Shown: piece by piece, positions 1 to 16,000 of the stretch
How positions within the stretch are numbered: the first letter of the stretch is position 1
Layout: each line of letters opens with the position of its first letter
NCBI RefSeq assembly: GCF_014199985.1
Contig: NZ_JACHOS010000002.1
Coordinates: forward strand, 310,001-374,000
Direction of reading: 5' to 3'
Origin: Methylorubrum rhodesianum
GTDB taxonomy: Bacteria; Pseudomonadota; Alphaproteobacteria; Rhizobiales; Beijerinckiaceae
DNA: 64,000 bases
Program-made: the position numbers and the translations under genes
The notes under the pieces: model-generated
Told to the model about the DNA's origin: nothing
Database searches by the model: none
What the model saw: the letters and a program-made list of their open reading frames with translations, nothing else

Positions 1-229
1 TGGCGTTGCCGGCACCGTGCATCTTCAGGAAGCGGCGCTCTGCGAGAGGGCTCATCGGACCTCTGACGACCTTGTCTGCGGAGATGCGGGGGTTGGCGCG
101 GCGTATATGGCAAAAGCGCGCCGGCCGCGAGTCGGGCGGGAGGGACCGCATCGTCGCGCCGCAACGGTCTCGCGCGGGGCGCGTTTCGGCCCTACCCTGT
201 CGGCATCGGCCAATCGGAGCCTCATCGCC

Positions 230-979
230 TTGACCCGTCTCGCCACCCTCGCCGCGGGCCTCCTCGCTCTCGTCCCTGTCCTCACTTCCGCGACACTCGC
301 TCAAAACGCGCCGCCGCCCAGCAACGCCCCCTCCCCCGCCGAGACGAACCCGTTGCCGACGACCACCGTGCCGGACACCTCAAAATCCGGGCCTGATCCG
401 GCCTCGCCCGCCCCCCAACAGGTGCCGATCCCCCGCCCAGCGCAGTCGGGTGCGGCGCAAACGCTCACGCCGCCGGCCTCCACCCTGCCGACCCTCGTGC
501 CGACGCCGGCCGAGCCCAACGATGTTGACGCGGTGACGCTGCCGGCCAAGCCGGTGGCAATTCTCTCGGGCGAGACAAAGTGGGAGGACGCGCGGGCGAA
601 TCTGCGCACGGCCTTCAAGACCATCGGCGAGACGCTGAGGAGGCTCAACCTCAAGCCGGCGGGCCGCCCGATCGCCCTGTTCACCAAGACTGCGGATGAC
701 GGCTTCCAGTACGAGGCGATGATCCCGATCGAGGCGTCTCCGGCGGAAGGCGCCGGGGGCGGCGACGTGAAGTTCGGTTCGAGCCCGAGCGGGAAGGCCC
801 TGCGCTACAAGCACAGCGGCACCTACGAGGAGATCGACGGCACCTACGAGACGCTGATCGCCTATCTGGACGCGAAGGAGATCCCGGTTCAGGACCGCTT
901 CCTTGAGGAGTACGTGACCGATCTCGGAGAGGGTGCCGACGACCGGCTCGACATCAACATCTACGCGCTCGAGAAGTAG
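230..979 (+). CDS. secreted protein with GyrI-like effector-binding domain
   Basis: Unnamed exported protein. From a TTG at 230 (GGAG about 10 nt upstream) the product begins with a hydrophobic signal segment (LATLAAGLLALVPVLTSATL) ending near ATLAQ, followed by a Pro/Ser/Thr-rich linker of about 70 residues. The C-terminal ~140 residues resemble the GyrI-like/AraC effector-binding fold (motifs LRYKHSGTYEEI and YETLIAYL). Such domains bind small molecules, but the ligand cannot be told. An ATG at 107 in the same frame would put about 40 extra residues before the signal peptide, so I prefer the TTG. The gene lies 49 nt upstream of the endonuclease III gene on the same strand. The fold call is from motif memory and is moderate. 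Confidence 0.6.
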   Translation: MTRLATLAAGLLALVPVLTSATLAQNAPPPSNAPSPAETNPLPTTTVPDTSKSGPDPASPAPQQVPIPRPAQSGAAQTLTPPASTLPTLVPTPAEPNDVDAVTLPAKPVAILSGETKWEDARANLRTAFKTIGETLRRLNLKPAGRPIALFTKTADDGFQYEAMIPIEASPAEGAGGGDVKFGSSPSGKALRYKHSGTYEEIDGTYETLIAYLDAKEIPVQDRFLEEYVTDLGEGADDRLDINIYALEK

Positions 980-1028
980 CGGTGTCGCGGGCCTGGAACC
1001 GCCGAATCCACTCGCGGATTCGGCTATC

Positions 1029-1805
1029 ATGCCGCTGTTTCCCGATACCATCCGCCCTGACGAGCCCCGCCGCCGACGCCGCGAGGCGCCGACGGCGCCG
1101 TCCGAGCCCCTCAAGGACAAGGCGCTTGAGATCTATCGTCGGCTCTGCGGGGTCTACGAATGTCCGATCCCGTACTTCCACAGCCTCGATCCGCTCTCGG
1201 AGCTGATCTCCTCCCTCCTCTCGCACCGGACGCGCAACGCCGATTCCGGCCGCGCCTTCAAGGCGCTTCGGGCACGCTGGCCCGATTGGGCGATGGTCGA
1301 GGAGGCCGGCGTGGCGGAGATCGAGGAGACGATCCGCGGCGTGACGTGGCCTGAATTGAAGGCGCCGCGAATCAAGGCGGTCCTGAGTGCCGTCCGAGAC
1401 CGGGTGGGCTCGCTCACCCTCGATTTCCTCGCAGCGATGAGCGTCGATGAGGCGCGCGGCTGGCTCGAAGCCATCCCCGGCATCGGGCCGAAGACGAGCG
1501 CCGCCGTCCTGTCGTTCTCGACCCTGCGGATGCCGGCCCTGCCGGTGGACAGCCACCATCACCGCGTCGCTCAGCGAACCGGACTCATCGGTCCGAAGGT
1601 CGATGTCGGGCCGAGCCACGCCGTACTGCGGGCGCAACTGCCCGACGATTGGTCGGCACAGGCGCTCTACGACAATCACGAGGTGCTGATGCTGCACGGC
1701 CAGCGCGTCTGCTTCCATCGCTCCCCGGCCTGCGACCGCTGCGTGCTCCTCGACATCTGTCCGACGGGGCAGGTCCGCGAGGCGAAAGCGGCCGGGCGGA
1801 CTTAG
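1029..1805 (+). CDS. nth: endonuclease III-like DNA glycosylase/AP lyase
   Basis: Base-excision repair enzyme of the HhH-GPD superfamily, 258 aa. It would remove oxidised pyrimidines and cut at abasic sites. The helix-hairpin-helix reads IPGIGPKTSAAV, with the Lys at the catalytic position, and the Asp of VDSHHHRV follows. The C-terminal iron-sulfur loop has the exact spacing Cys-X6-Cys-X2-Cys-X5-Cys (CFHRSPACDRCVLLDIC). The N-terminus carries an Arg/Pro-rich extension of about 20 residues. The ATG at 1029 is preferred over an upstream in-frame start overlapping the previous gene. It is shorter and more diverged than housekeeping Nth, so it may be a paralogue. Its TAG stop overlaps the stop of the convergent radical SAM gene by 4 nt. 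Confidence 0.85.
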   Translation: MPLFPDTIRPDEPRRRRREAPTAPSEPLKDKALEIYRRLCGVYECPIPYFHSLDPLSELISSLLSHRTRNADSGRAFKALRARWPDWAMVEEAGVAEIEETIRGVTWPELKAPRIKAVLSAVRDRVGSLTLDFLAAMSVDEARGWLEAIPGIGPKTSAAVLSFSTLRMPALPVDSHHHRVAQRTGLIGPKVDVGPSHAVLRAQLPDDWSAQALYDNHEVLMLHGQRVCFHRSPACDRCVLLDICPTGQVREAKAAGRT

Positions 1806-2914
1806 GTCCAGTAGAGGATGTGCGCGAAGGGCAGACGGACCGCGATCCGCTCCGTGAGATGGGCCCGCATCGCCTTCATCAGGTCGCTCGGGAACACATA
1901 CTTCACCGAGCCGAATTTGGTGAGTTTGCGCGTCCGCTCGGTCTCGCGCATCGGCAGGTCGGAGCCCGGGTACCAGCCCTCCAACACCGTCTTCGAGCCC
2001 GGCGTGAAGCGGTGGGTGATGAGTTCGACCGTCAGATCCGGCTCCCGGACGTCGGCCAACGCCTCGGCCGCGTCGCGCAGCAAGGCGTCGTAGGCGTCCG
2101 GCCAATCCGCGACCGGCAGGATCGGCGCGATGGTGAGGCCGACCGGATAGCCCGCACGGGCGAGGGACCCCATGGCGGCGAGCCTGTCGGCGAGCGGCGC
2201 GGTGCCGCCCTCGTAATGCGCCGCCGCGGCGGCGTTGACCGAGAAACGAGCTCGCGTGCGGCGGTGATGCGGTAGGCCGAGAAGCGGTTCAACCGCGGCA
2301 AACTTGGTGGTGAAGCGCAGCTGCACCGGCGCGTTCCAGGCGCCGAAATGGCGGATTGCCGCCGAGAGCGAACCGGTGAGGTGTTCGATCCCGAGCGGGT
2401 CGGTGTAGCAGGACGCTTCGAAGGTGGTTCCCTCCGCCGCCCGGGCCTGCGAGGTACTGGTGACGCCTCCCTGCCCCAGATAGCTTTCGAGATTGTCGAG
2501 GATGGCGTCGAGGTTGGCGTAGACGCGCGTGACCGGCGGTCCGGAGAGCGAGCCGGCGAGGTAGCAGTACTGGCAATGCGCCGGACAGCCCTCGGCGAGG
2601 TCGAAGCGCCAATCGGCGCTCGGCGGGATCGGCTGGAGCTTCAGCTTCGTCGGCGGCGCAGTCACGACGGCGAGCGTCGCCTTGGCCTCCACGTAGGCCC
2701 GACGCGGGTTCTCGTCGCGCAGGCCGGTGAGGCGGTTGCTCTTCAGGCGCTCGATCGGCAATCCGAGGCGTTCCGCCCGGGCCACGATCTGCCGGCCATG
2801 GGCGTGGTCGAGGGCGGTCGGCGTCACCAGCACCCGGCGGGGATGCCAGAGCCGGACGGGCCGCTGGCGCTCTGAGGGTCGGGAGCGCGGTTCCTCGATC
2901 GCAAGCAGGTTCAT
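1802..2914 (-). CDS. splB: spore photoproduct lyase-like radical SAM protein
   Basis: A 370-aa radical SAM enzyme related to SplB, which reverses UV-induced thymine photoproducts in DNA. The cluster motif is C110-X3-C114-X2-C117 (CPAHCQYCYL). A second cysteine, C169 in FEASCYTDPLG, sits where the H-donor Cys (Cys141) of Bacillus SplB lies. The following blocks also follow SplB from memory: HLTGSL, RFTTKF, ARFSVN, VELITHRFTPGSK and a C-terminal KYVFPSD. The ATG at 2914 gives a normal N-terminus; a longer upstream frame has no homology and overlaps the divergent gene. Non-sporulating alphaproteobacteria carry such homologues, and a role in UV or other DNA repair is inferred. The neighbouring endonuclease III gene supports a repair role. 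Confidence 0.85.
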   Translation of the reverse strand: MNLLAIEEPRSRPSERQRPVRLWHPRRVLVTPTALDHAHGRQIVARAERLGLPIERLKSNRLTGLRDENPRRAYVEAKATLAVVTAPPTKLKLQPIPPSADWRFDLAEGCPAHCQYCYLAGSLSGPPVTRVYANLDAILDNLESYLGQGGVTSTSQARAAEGTTFEASCYTDPLGIEHLTGSLSAAIRHFGAWNAPVQLRFTTKFAAVEPLLGLPHHRRTRARFSVNAAAAAHYEGGTAPLADRLAAMGSLARAGYPVGLTIAPILPVADWPDAYDALLRDAAEALADVREPDLTVELITHRFTPGSKTVLEGWYPGSDLPMRETERTRKLTKFGSVKYVFPSDLMKAMRAHLTERIAVRLPFAHILYWT

Positions 2915-3004
2915 GCCGCACCAACCCGCGCCGTCGAACGAAGGTCCGAGGGTGCGTCGCTGCGGAACCGCGGACCGGTTCGGACGCTGTTTCGGCGCGT
3001 GAAC

Positions 3005-3292
3005 ATGACGGGGCGGGGAATGACGGAGTTGGAGACGAAGCGAGCGGCCATCGCCGACCTTCTCGCGCGGATCGAGGGGCTCGATCCGCAGGACCGAGCC
3101 CTCTTGGACCGGCGCGTCGAGACGGCGGTGGAGGGCTTCGATCCCGGCGCGCCGGAACCCGCCGATCCGGCGCGCGCCGATCTGCAGCGTCTGATCAGGG
3201 ACTACCGCGACCTTCGGGATCTGCCGGGCGACTGCAACAATGTGCGCCTGGCCGAGAAGGGTGAGGTGTTCGCACCCGAAGACGACGCGTAG
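3005..3292 (+). CDS. small hypothetical acidic protein
   Basis: I do not recognise this gene. The product is about 95 aa, rich in Asp, Glu, Arg and Leu, and looks mostly helical ([18 protein letters not shown] followed by [17 protein letters not shown]). It has a single Cys and no signal peptide or membrane segment. Starts at 2999 (GTG), 3005 (ATG) and 3020 (ATG) are all possible; a G-rich stretch precedes 3020, so that one may be the true start. It is divergent from the photolyase-like gene, with about 90 nt between them, and ends 67 nt before the YnfA gene. Codon use is like its neighbours and the frame is well kept, so it is probably a real gene. Confidence 0.5.
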   Translation: MTGRGMTELETKRAAIADLLARIEGLDPQDRALLDRRVETAVEGFDPGAPEPADPARADLQRLIRDYRDLRDLPGDCNNVRLAEKGEVFAPEDDA

Positions 3293-3359
3293 GTTTCGCG
3301 CCACCGACGCGACCCGACGACGACTTGGCACCGGAGCCGATCCGGGCCAAGCGTTGCCG

Positions 3360-3689
3360 ATGACCAGAACCCTTTTCGCCTATTCAGGCGCCGCCCTGGC
3401 TGAGATCGCCGGCTGTTTCGCGTTCTGGGCGTGGCTCCGGCTCGGACGATCGGCGTGGTGGGTCGTTCCAGGCCTTGTTTCGCTGACGCTGTTCGCGTGG
3501 CTCCTCACCCTGGTCGAGAGCGAGGCCGCCGGGCGCACTTACGCTGCCTACGGCGGCATCTATATCGTCGCCTCGATCCTCTGGCTCTGGGGCATCGAGG
3601 GGCATCGGCCGGATCGATGGGACGTCGCCGGCGGAGCCATCTGCCTCGCCGGCATGGCGGTGATCCTGTTCGGCCCCCGGACCGCATGA
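3360..3689 (+). CDS. YnfA/UPF0060 family inner-membrane protein
   Basis: A 109-aa integral membrane protein with four hydrophobic segments: residues ~5-25, 32-52, 60-80 and 88-106. It shows the UPF0060 signatures [26 protein letters not shown] and [16 protein letters not shown]. The family is small-multidrug-resistance-like in fold, but its physiological role is not settled. The ATG at 3360 is the only start that gives the family's usual length. The gene is convergent with glgB, with 22 nt between the stops and no clear terminator between them. Confidence 0.9.
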   Translation: MTRTLFAYSGAALAEIAGCFAFWAWLRLGRSAWWVVPGLVSLTLFAWLLTLVESEAAGRTYAAYGGIYIVASILWLWGIEGHRPDRWDVAGGAICLAGMAVILFGPRTA

Positions 3690-3711
3690 ACCGGTCCGGG
3701 AGGAGGAAGGG

Positions 3712-6069
3712 TCAGCCCTCGCGGATCAGGATCAAGGTCGCGAGCGGCGGCAGGGTGAGGCTCAGCGAGTGCGGCTGGCCGTGGCTCTGCTCGGCTTGGC
3801 TCTGAACACCGCCCATGTTCCCGACATTCGAGCCGCCGTAGCGTTCGGCGTCGGAATTGATCGCCTCGCGGTAGTAGCCGGCCGTCGGCACGCCGACCCT
3901 GTAGCCCTCGCGCGGGACCGGCGTGAAGTTCGAGACGACGATCACGACCTCGCCGTCCGTTTTGCCCTTGCGGGCCCAGGCGATCACCGAGTTGTCCTGA
4001 TCGTCCGCCACCAGCCACTGGAAGCCGCCGGGCTCGACGTCGCGGGTGTAGAGCGCCGGCGTCGAGGTGTAGACGTGGTTGAGGTCGCGGATGAGGTCCT
4101 TGACGCCGGCGTGGAGGGGATCCTCGAGCAGGTGCCAATCGAGCGACTGGTTGTGGTTCCACTCACGCTCCTGGCCGAACTCGCCGCCCATGAAGAGCAG
4201 CTTCTTGCCGGGATGGCCCCACATGAAGCCGAAATAGGCGCGGAGGTTGGCGAACTTCTGCCAGCGGTCGCCCGGCATCTTGCCGAGCAGCGAGCCCTTC
4301 CCGTGCACCACCTCGTCGTGGGAGAGCGGCAGCACGAAGTTTTCCGAGAAGGCGTAGAGCAGACCGAAGGTCAGGTTGTGGTGGTGGTAGCGTCGGTGGA
4401 TCGGATCCTCCGACATGTATTTCAGGGTGTCGTGCATCCACCCCATGTTCCACTTGAAGCCGAAGCCGAGGCCACCGGTGTAGGTGGGATGCGAGACACC
4501 CGGCCAGGAGGTCGATTCCTCGGCCACCGTAATGGTGCCCGGCGCGTGGCTGTAGGTCGCCTCGTTGGTCTTGCGCAGGAAGTTGATGGCGTCGAGATTC
4601 TCGTTGCCGCCGTACTGGTTCGGGATCCACTCGCCCGCGCGGCGCGAGTAGTCGAGGTAGAGCATCGAGGCCACCGCATCCACGCGCAGGCCGTCGAGGT
4701 GGTAGTGCTCCAGCCAGAATCGCGCATTGGCCGTGAGGAAGGCCGACACTTCCGTCCGGCCGAAATTGTAGATGTAGGTACCCCAATCCTGGTGGAATCC
4801 CTGGCGCGGATCGGCATGCTCGTAGAGATGCGTGCCGTCGAACAGGCCGAGGCCGTGGGCGTCGAGCGGAAAGTGTCCCGGCACCCAATCGAGCAGCACG
4901 CCGATGCCGGCCTCGTGAGCGGCGTTGACGAAGGCGACGAAATCGTCGGGCGTGCCGAAGCGGCTGGTCGGCGCGAAGAGCGAGACCGGCTGGTAGCCCC
5001 AAGAGCCGTCGAACGGGTACTCGGTGATCGGCAGAAGCTCGATATGGGTGAAGCCGAGTTCCTTGACGTAAGGGATCAGCCGCTCGGACAGCTCCTTGTA
5101 GGTGAGGTAGCGATTGCCCTCGCCCGGCACGCGCGCCCAAGATCCAAGATGGACCTCGTAGACTGACATCGCGGCATGGCGCGGATCCTTCGCGCCACGC
5201 GTGTCCATCCAGGCGCTGTCATGCCATTGCGGCTCGTTCAGACCCTGCAGCACCGACGCCGTCTGCGGCGGGTGCTGAGCGCGGAAGGCGACCGGATCGG
5301 CCTTGAGCGGCAGCAATGATCCGTCAGGGCCGCGGATCTCGAACTTGTAATTCTGCCCGATCTTGAGACCCGGCACGAACAGCTCCCACACACCGCCGTT
5401 CAGCCACAGACGCATCGGGTGGCGTCGGCCGTCCCATTCGTTGAAATCGCCGACGACGCTGACCCGTCGGGCATTCGGCGCCCAGACCGCGAAGCGGAAG
5501 CCGGCGATGCCGTCGAGCTCGCCGGGATGGGCACCGAGCACGCGGTAGACGAGATTGCTGCCGATCTGGCGCAGACCCTCGATCTCGCTCTGTTCGAGCG
5601 AAGGGCCGAAGCCGTAGGGATCGTGACGGCGGGCGCTCGTGCCGTCCCAAGCCTCGACCTCGATCTCGTAGAGGGGACGGCCCTCGCTCTTCACGCTGGC
5701 GACATAGAACCCGTCCGGATGGACACGCTCGAACGGGATGCTCTGCCCGGCGGTGATCAGGCGGGCGGCCTTGGCCTCCGGCAGGACAGCGCGGACCTCC
5801 CAGGCCCCGGGGCCGACCTGATGCGGGCCGAGGATACCGAAGGCGTCGCCGTGATCGGCCGCCATCACGGCGGCAACGGCATCGGGATGGAGGTGCGTGT
5901 CGCGCGGCTGCGACGCGGGACGGCCCACCCGGGGCGCTCCCCCGTCTCCTCCCAGCGCATCCGCCGGCCGGGGCGCACGGGACGCCTCGGCCGAGCCTGA
6001 CTTGTTCGGGACGTTGGCGGCCGCCTGCCCCTCGTTTCGAGCCGCGGCCTTGTCGTCCAGAGCCGTCAT
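3712..6069 (-). CDS. glgB: 1,4-alpha-glucan branching enzyme
   Basis: Cytosolic GH13 enzyme of 785 aa that makes alpha-1,6 branches in glycogen or maltosyl-built glucan. After a low-complexity N-terminal stretch of about 60 residues come two beta-sandwich domains (N1 and CBM48, the latter around [25 protein letters not shown]). The catalytic barrel follows: nucleophile Asp in [11 protein letters not shown], acid/base Glu in [10 protein letters not shown], and transition-state Asp in [15 protein letters not shown]. It is the last gene of the minus-strand glycogen/trehalose block, 70 nt downstream of treS-mak. No glgA or glgC is present here, and with glgE adjacent the branching enzyme most likely acts on glucan extended from maltose-1-phosphate. 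Confidence 0.97.
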   Translation of the reverse strand: MTALDDKAAARNEGQAAANVPNKSGSAEASRAPRPADALGGDGGAPRVGRPASQPRDTHLHPDAVAAVMAADHGDAFGILGPHQVGPGAWEVRAVLPEAKAARLITAGQSIPFERVHPDGFYVASVKSEGRPLYEIEVEAWDGTSARRHDPYGFGPSLEQSEIEGLRQIGSNLVYRVLGAHPGELDGIAGFRFAVWAPNARRVSVVGDFNEWDGRRHPMRLWLNGGVWELFVPGLKIGQNYKFEIRGPDGSLLPLKADPVAFRAQHPPQTASVLQGLNEPQWHDSAWMDTRGAKDPRHAAMSVYEVHLGSWARVPGEGNRYLTYKELSERLIPYVKELGFTHIELLPITEYPFDGSWGYQPVSLFAPTSRFGTPDDFVAFVNAAHEAGIGVLLDWVPGHFPLDAHGLGLFDGTHLYEHADPRQGFHQDWGTYIYNFGRTEVSAFLTANARFWLEHYHLDGLRVDAVASMLYLDYSRRAGEWIPNQYGGNENLDAINFLRKTNEATYSHAPGTITVAEESTSWPGVSHPTYTGGLGFGFKWNMGWMHDTLKYMSEDPIHRRYHHHNLTFGLLYAFSENFVLPLSHDEVVHGKGSLLGKMPGDRWQKFANLRAYFGFMWGHPGKKLLFMGGEFGQEREWNHNQSLDWHLLEDPLHAGVKDLIRDLNHVYTSTPALYTRDVEPGGFQWLVADDQDNSVIAWARKGKTDGEVVIVVSNFTPVPREGYRVGVPTAGYYREAINSDAERYGGSNVGNMGGVQSQAEQSHGQPHSLSLTLPPLATLILIREG

Positions 6070-6092
6070 CCAGTCACCTCATCCAGGGAATC

Positions 6093-6131
6093 GCTCTCGG
6101 GCCAGGGCGGGGATCGGCCGGGCCGCGAGAG
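6093..6131 (-). other. intercistronic hairpin between treS-mak and glgB
   Basis: An inverted repeat with GCTCTCG at 6093-6099 and CGAGAGC at 6125-6131, plus partial inner GC pairing. There is no T-run, so it does not look like a terminator. It could affect mRNA stability or processing between the two cistrons. Confidence 0.4.
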
Positions 6132-6139
6132 CGCGATGG

Positions 6140-9406
<3,267 letters not shown>

Positions 9407-9530
9407 CCCGTCGCTGCCTCACGTCACTTTCGAGAGCGGAACCGGGCCCTGCGGCGCCGGACTGCGAGCTTCCTCGGCTCGCTTCTTGGCGAGAACACGA
9501 CGGTGAACGCCGCATTCCGCCCGATCTAGA

Positions 9531-9557
9531 GCGGCCCCCACCGAAAGTGGAGGCCGC
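9531..9557 (-). other. intercistronic hairpin between glgE and treS-mak
   Basis: Arms GCGGCC at 9531-9536 and GGCCGC at 9552-9557, with further pairing of CCAC with GTGG around a short loop. No U-tract follows on the minus strand, so a processing or stability element is more likely than a terminator. Confidence 0.45.
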
Positions 9558-9575
9558 TTCGGCACGGGCGCGTCC

Positions 9576-12950
<3,375 letters not shown>

Positions 12951-13089
12951 CGATCGCCTCCGTCTTGTCGCTTCACGCCTTGGCGCGTTCTCATGGTTGG
13001 AAGGCCGCGGAGCCGCGCTCCGGAAACGCTCGCGACCCCGGTTCGGTCACCGCGTCTGTGCCTATGACCGGGCTTACCGAGCGCCGCCC

Positions 13090-16000
13090 TCAAGCGGCCC
13101 GCCGCAGCACCACATAGGGCAGCCTTGCGAAGAGCCGACCGAGATCGAGCCGGTCGCCCTCGGCTGTGACTTCGCCGCCGCCGATCACGTCGACCCACCG
13201 GCTGCCGTCCGGCACCGGCAGGACCGTTCCGGCGAAGGCCTCGCCCGACCAACCTGATTCGGGCGTCAGCCGTGCGACGAGGCGGGGGAGCGCCACCAGC
13301 AGATCGTCCGCGCCGGACGTCGCCGCCGAGCGGGTGAAGGCGATGACGTGCTCGGCGCGCTGGCCCTGCGCCGCGAGCGGGCGGTAGTCGGCATCGGCAT
13401 AGAAGGCCGGGCGCGCCGCCCGGTCGGCAAGCAGGCGCGCGAGCGTCGCTTGTTTCACGCGACCGTCCGACCATGCGCCGATCAGGTCGGCCGGCGTGCC
13501 GCCAGCTTCCAGCGCCCTTGACCGCTCCGCGTAATCGACCGGTCGACGGTTGTCGGGATCGACGAAGGAGAAGTCCCAGAACTCGGTGCCCTGATACGTG
13601 TCGGGAATGCCCGGCAAGGTGCATTTGAGTACCGTGCGGCCGAGGCCGGCGAGCATGCCGAGAAAGGCGAGCCGGCGCACGAGCGGCCGAAGCCGTTCGA
13701 GGCAGTCCGATCCGGGAGCGATCAGGGCTGCGAAGAGCGCGTGGACGGCGCCCTCGTAGCCCTCGTCGACGTTGACCCAGCTCGACCGGCGCTTGCTCTC
13801 GCGCAGAGCCTTCTCGGCATAGGCGTCGAGCCGCTTACGAAACTCCTCGATCGCACCCGTGTCGTCCCGCTCCAGAAGCTCCAGCGGCCACGCGCCGAGG
13901 ATCGCCTGGAGGAACATCCACTGGTCGTTGGCGTCGGGGGCGGGCTCCCCCTCGACCTGCTTGATATGCGGCTCGGAGGCGCGCCGCCACGTGTCCCAGG
14001 CGCGGGCCCACTCCTCCGGCAATTCGGACAAGGCGAGCTGGCGCGAGCGCGCATCCTCGCCGCGCTTGGTGTCGTGGGTGGCCGTGGTGATCATCGCGTT
14101 CGGCCAGTCGCGGGCGCGCGCTGCCTGGAGCGCGTGGAAATGCTCCGCGTCGAGCCCGTACTCGCCGGGATCGCCGCCGACCTCGTTGAGCGCGAGCAGC
14201 TCCACGAAGCGGTAGAACAGCGTGTCTTCCAGGCTCTTGGCCATGACGGGGCCGGTGAGCTGCTGGAAGCGACGACGGAAGCGCAGAACCACCTGCTGGT
14301 CCGGGTGCCCGGCGCCGCCGACATCGATGCGACCGAGCAGGGCATCGGCCGCGAAATCGTGCACCGACCGGTCCGGCAAGGCGCTCCAGCGCTTGGCCTT
14401 CCGCACGGCCCCCTCGATCAGCCGCACGTCCTCGGCTTCGATCTCGGTCTCGTCGAGATCACCCGGCAGGTAGGAGCGGTAGACGGGGAAGCGCGCGACG
14501 ATCTCGATCAGCGCACGACGGATGGCATTGGTGGAGAAGTCGCGCGTACGCCGGTCGGAATCGGCGATCTGCTTGAGGTCGCCGGTCATCACCTCGAGTT
14601 CCGAGGCGAAGCTGATCTCGAGGATTTCCGCCTTGGCCGCCCGGAACTGGAAGCCGTAAGGCTCGTCCATATCCGTGGCCCAGCGGTAGAACTTCTCGAT
14701 CCGCGGCTTCAGAGCGCGATCGACGAGGATGCCGTCGAGCTGATTCAGCACGTCGTAGCCGGTGGTGCCGGCGACCGGCCAGTCGCGCAGCTTCTCGCCG
14801 GGCTCCAGAATCTTCTCGACCACGATGTAGAAGCCGGGGCCGACCGCGGCCTGCAGCGCGCGGGCATAGCCGAGCGGGTCGGCGAGCCCATCGATGTGAT
14901 CGATGCGCAGCCCGTCGATCCGGCCCTCGCCGATCAGGCGGAACAGCAGGTCGTGCGACTTCGCGAAGACGTCGGACAGTTCGACGCGCAGGCCCGCGAG
15001 CGAGTTCACGTCGAAGAAGCGGCGATAATTGATGTCGCTCGACGCGATCCGCCAATGGGCGAGCCGGTAGGATTGCTGTTCCAGCAGCCGGTGCAGCGGC
15101 CCGAAGGAATCGGGGTAGTCGCGGTTGCCGTTGAGCAGATGCAGCGCCCGGTAGATCGAGGCGGCGATTTGCGGCGAGGCCCGCACGGCGCCGGCGAGCT
15201 GACGCTTCAGCTCCTCGGCGGCCTCCGGCATGGCCCGGCGGCGCTCGGGGTTGGTCTCCTCGCCCATGGCGCGCAGGCGCTCGGTGATCGCGAGCACCTC
15301 CGCCGACATGTCGTCGCCGATCTCGCCGAGGGCCGCGAGCGCCCGGTTCAGGATCGTCGGGTACTGGAGCGGGCAGATCGGGAACTGGTGCTCGTAGTGC
15401 CAGACGCTGAAGGCGCCCGCCGCCTCATCGAACTTCAGATCCAGCGTGCCTTTCTCGAGCGCCTCCCCGTAGCGCTCGCCCAGGAACGGGATCACGAGCT
15501 TTCCGTTGGCGCCGAGCCGCTCCCAATCAATGTCAAAGGCATTGGCCGCGGGGGACAGGCCGCCCCATTCGAGCACGGACAGCCACCAGGGATTGTCGGC
15601 GCCGCCAACGCCCATATGGTTGGGCACGATGTCGAGCAGGAGCTTCAGCCCATGCGCGTGGAGCGCATCGGTGAAGCTGCGAAAGCCTTCCTCGCCACCG
15701 ATCTCCGGGTTGATCTGCGAGTGATCGACGATGTCGTAGCCGTGGGTCGAACCCGGCCGCGCCCGCTGCAGCGGCGAGGCGTAGACGTGGCTGATCCCGA
15801 GCTTGGCGAGGTACGGAACGATCCTCTCCGCGTCCGCGAAGGTGAAGCCCTCGTGGAACTGCAGGCGGTAGGTCGCCCGCGGCGGGGCCGAGGCGAGGCG
15901 TGCGGCGCCCGAGCGTGGCCCGCGCTCCTCCGCCGAGAGGGCGGCGGCAAGCTTGGCGAGCGGACCGCCGGGCGCCGCGATGGCCTCCAGGTTGCGGTCG

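Noticed and set aside
2915-3331. N-terminal extension of the photolyase-like gene
   Set aside because: It runs antisense through the small gene at 3005-3292 and shows no homology; the normal start is at 2914.
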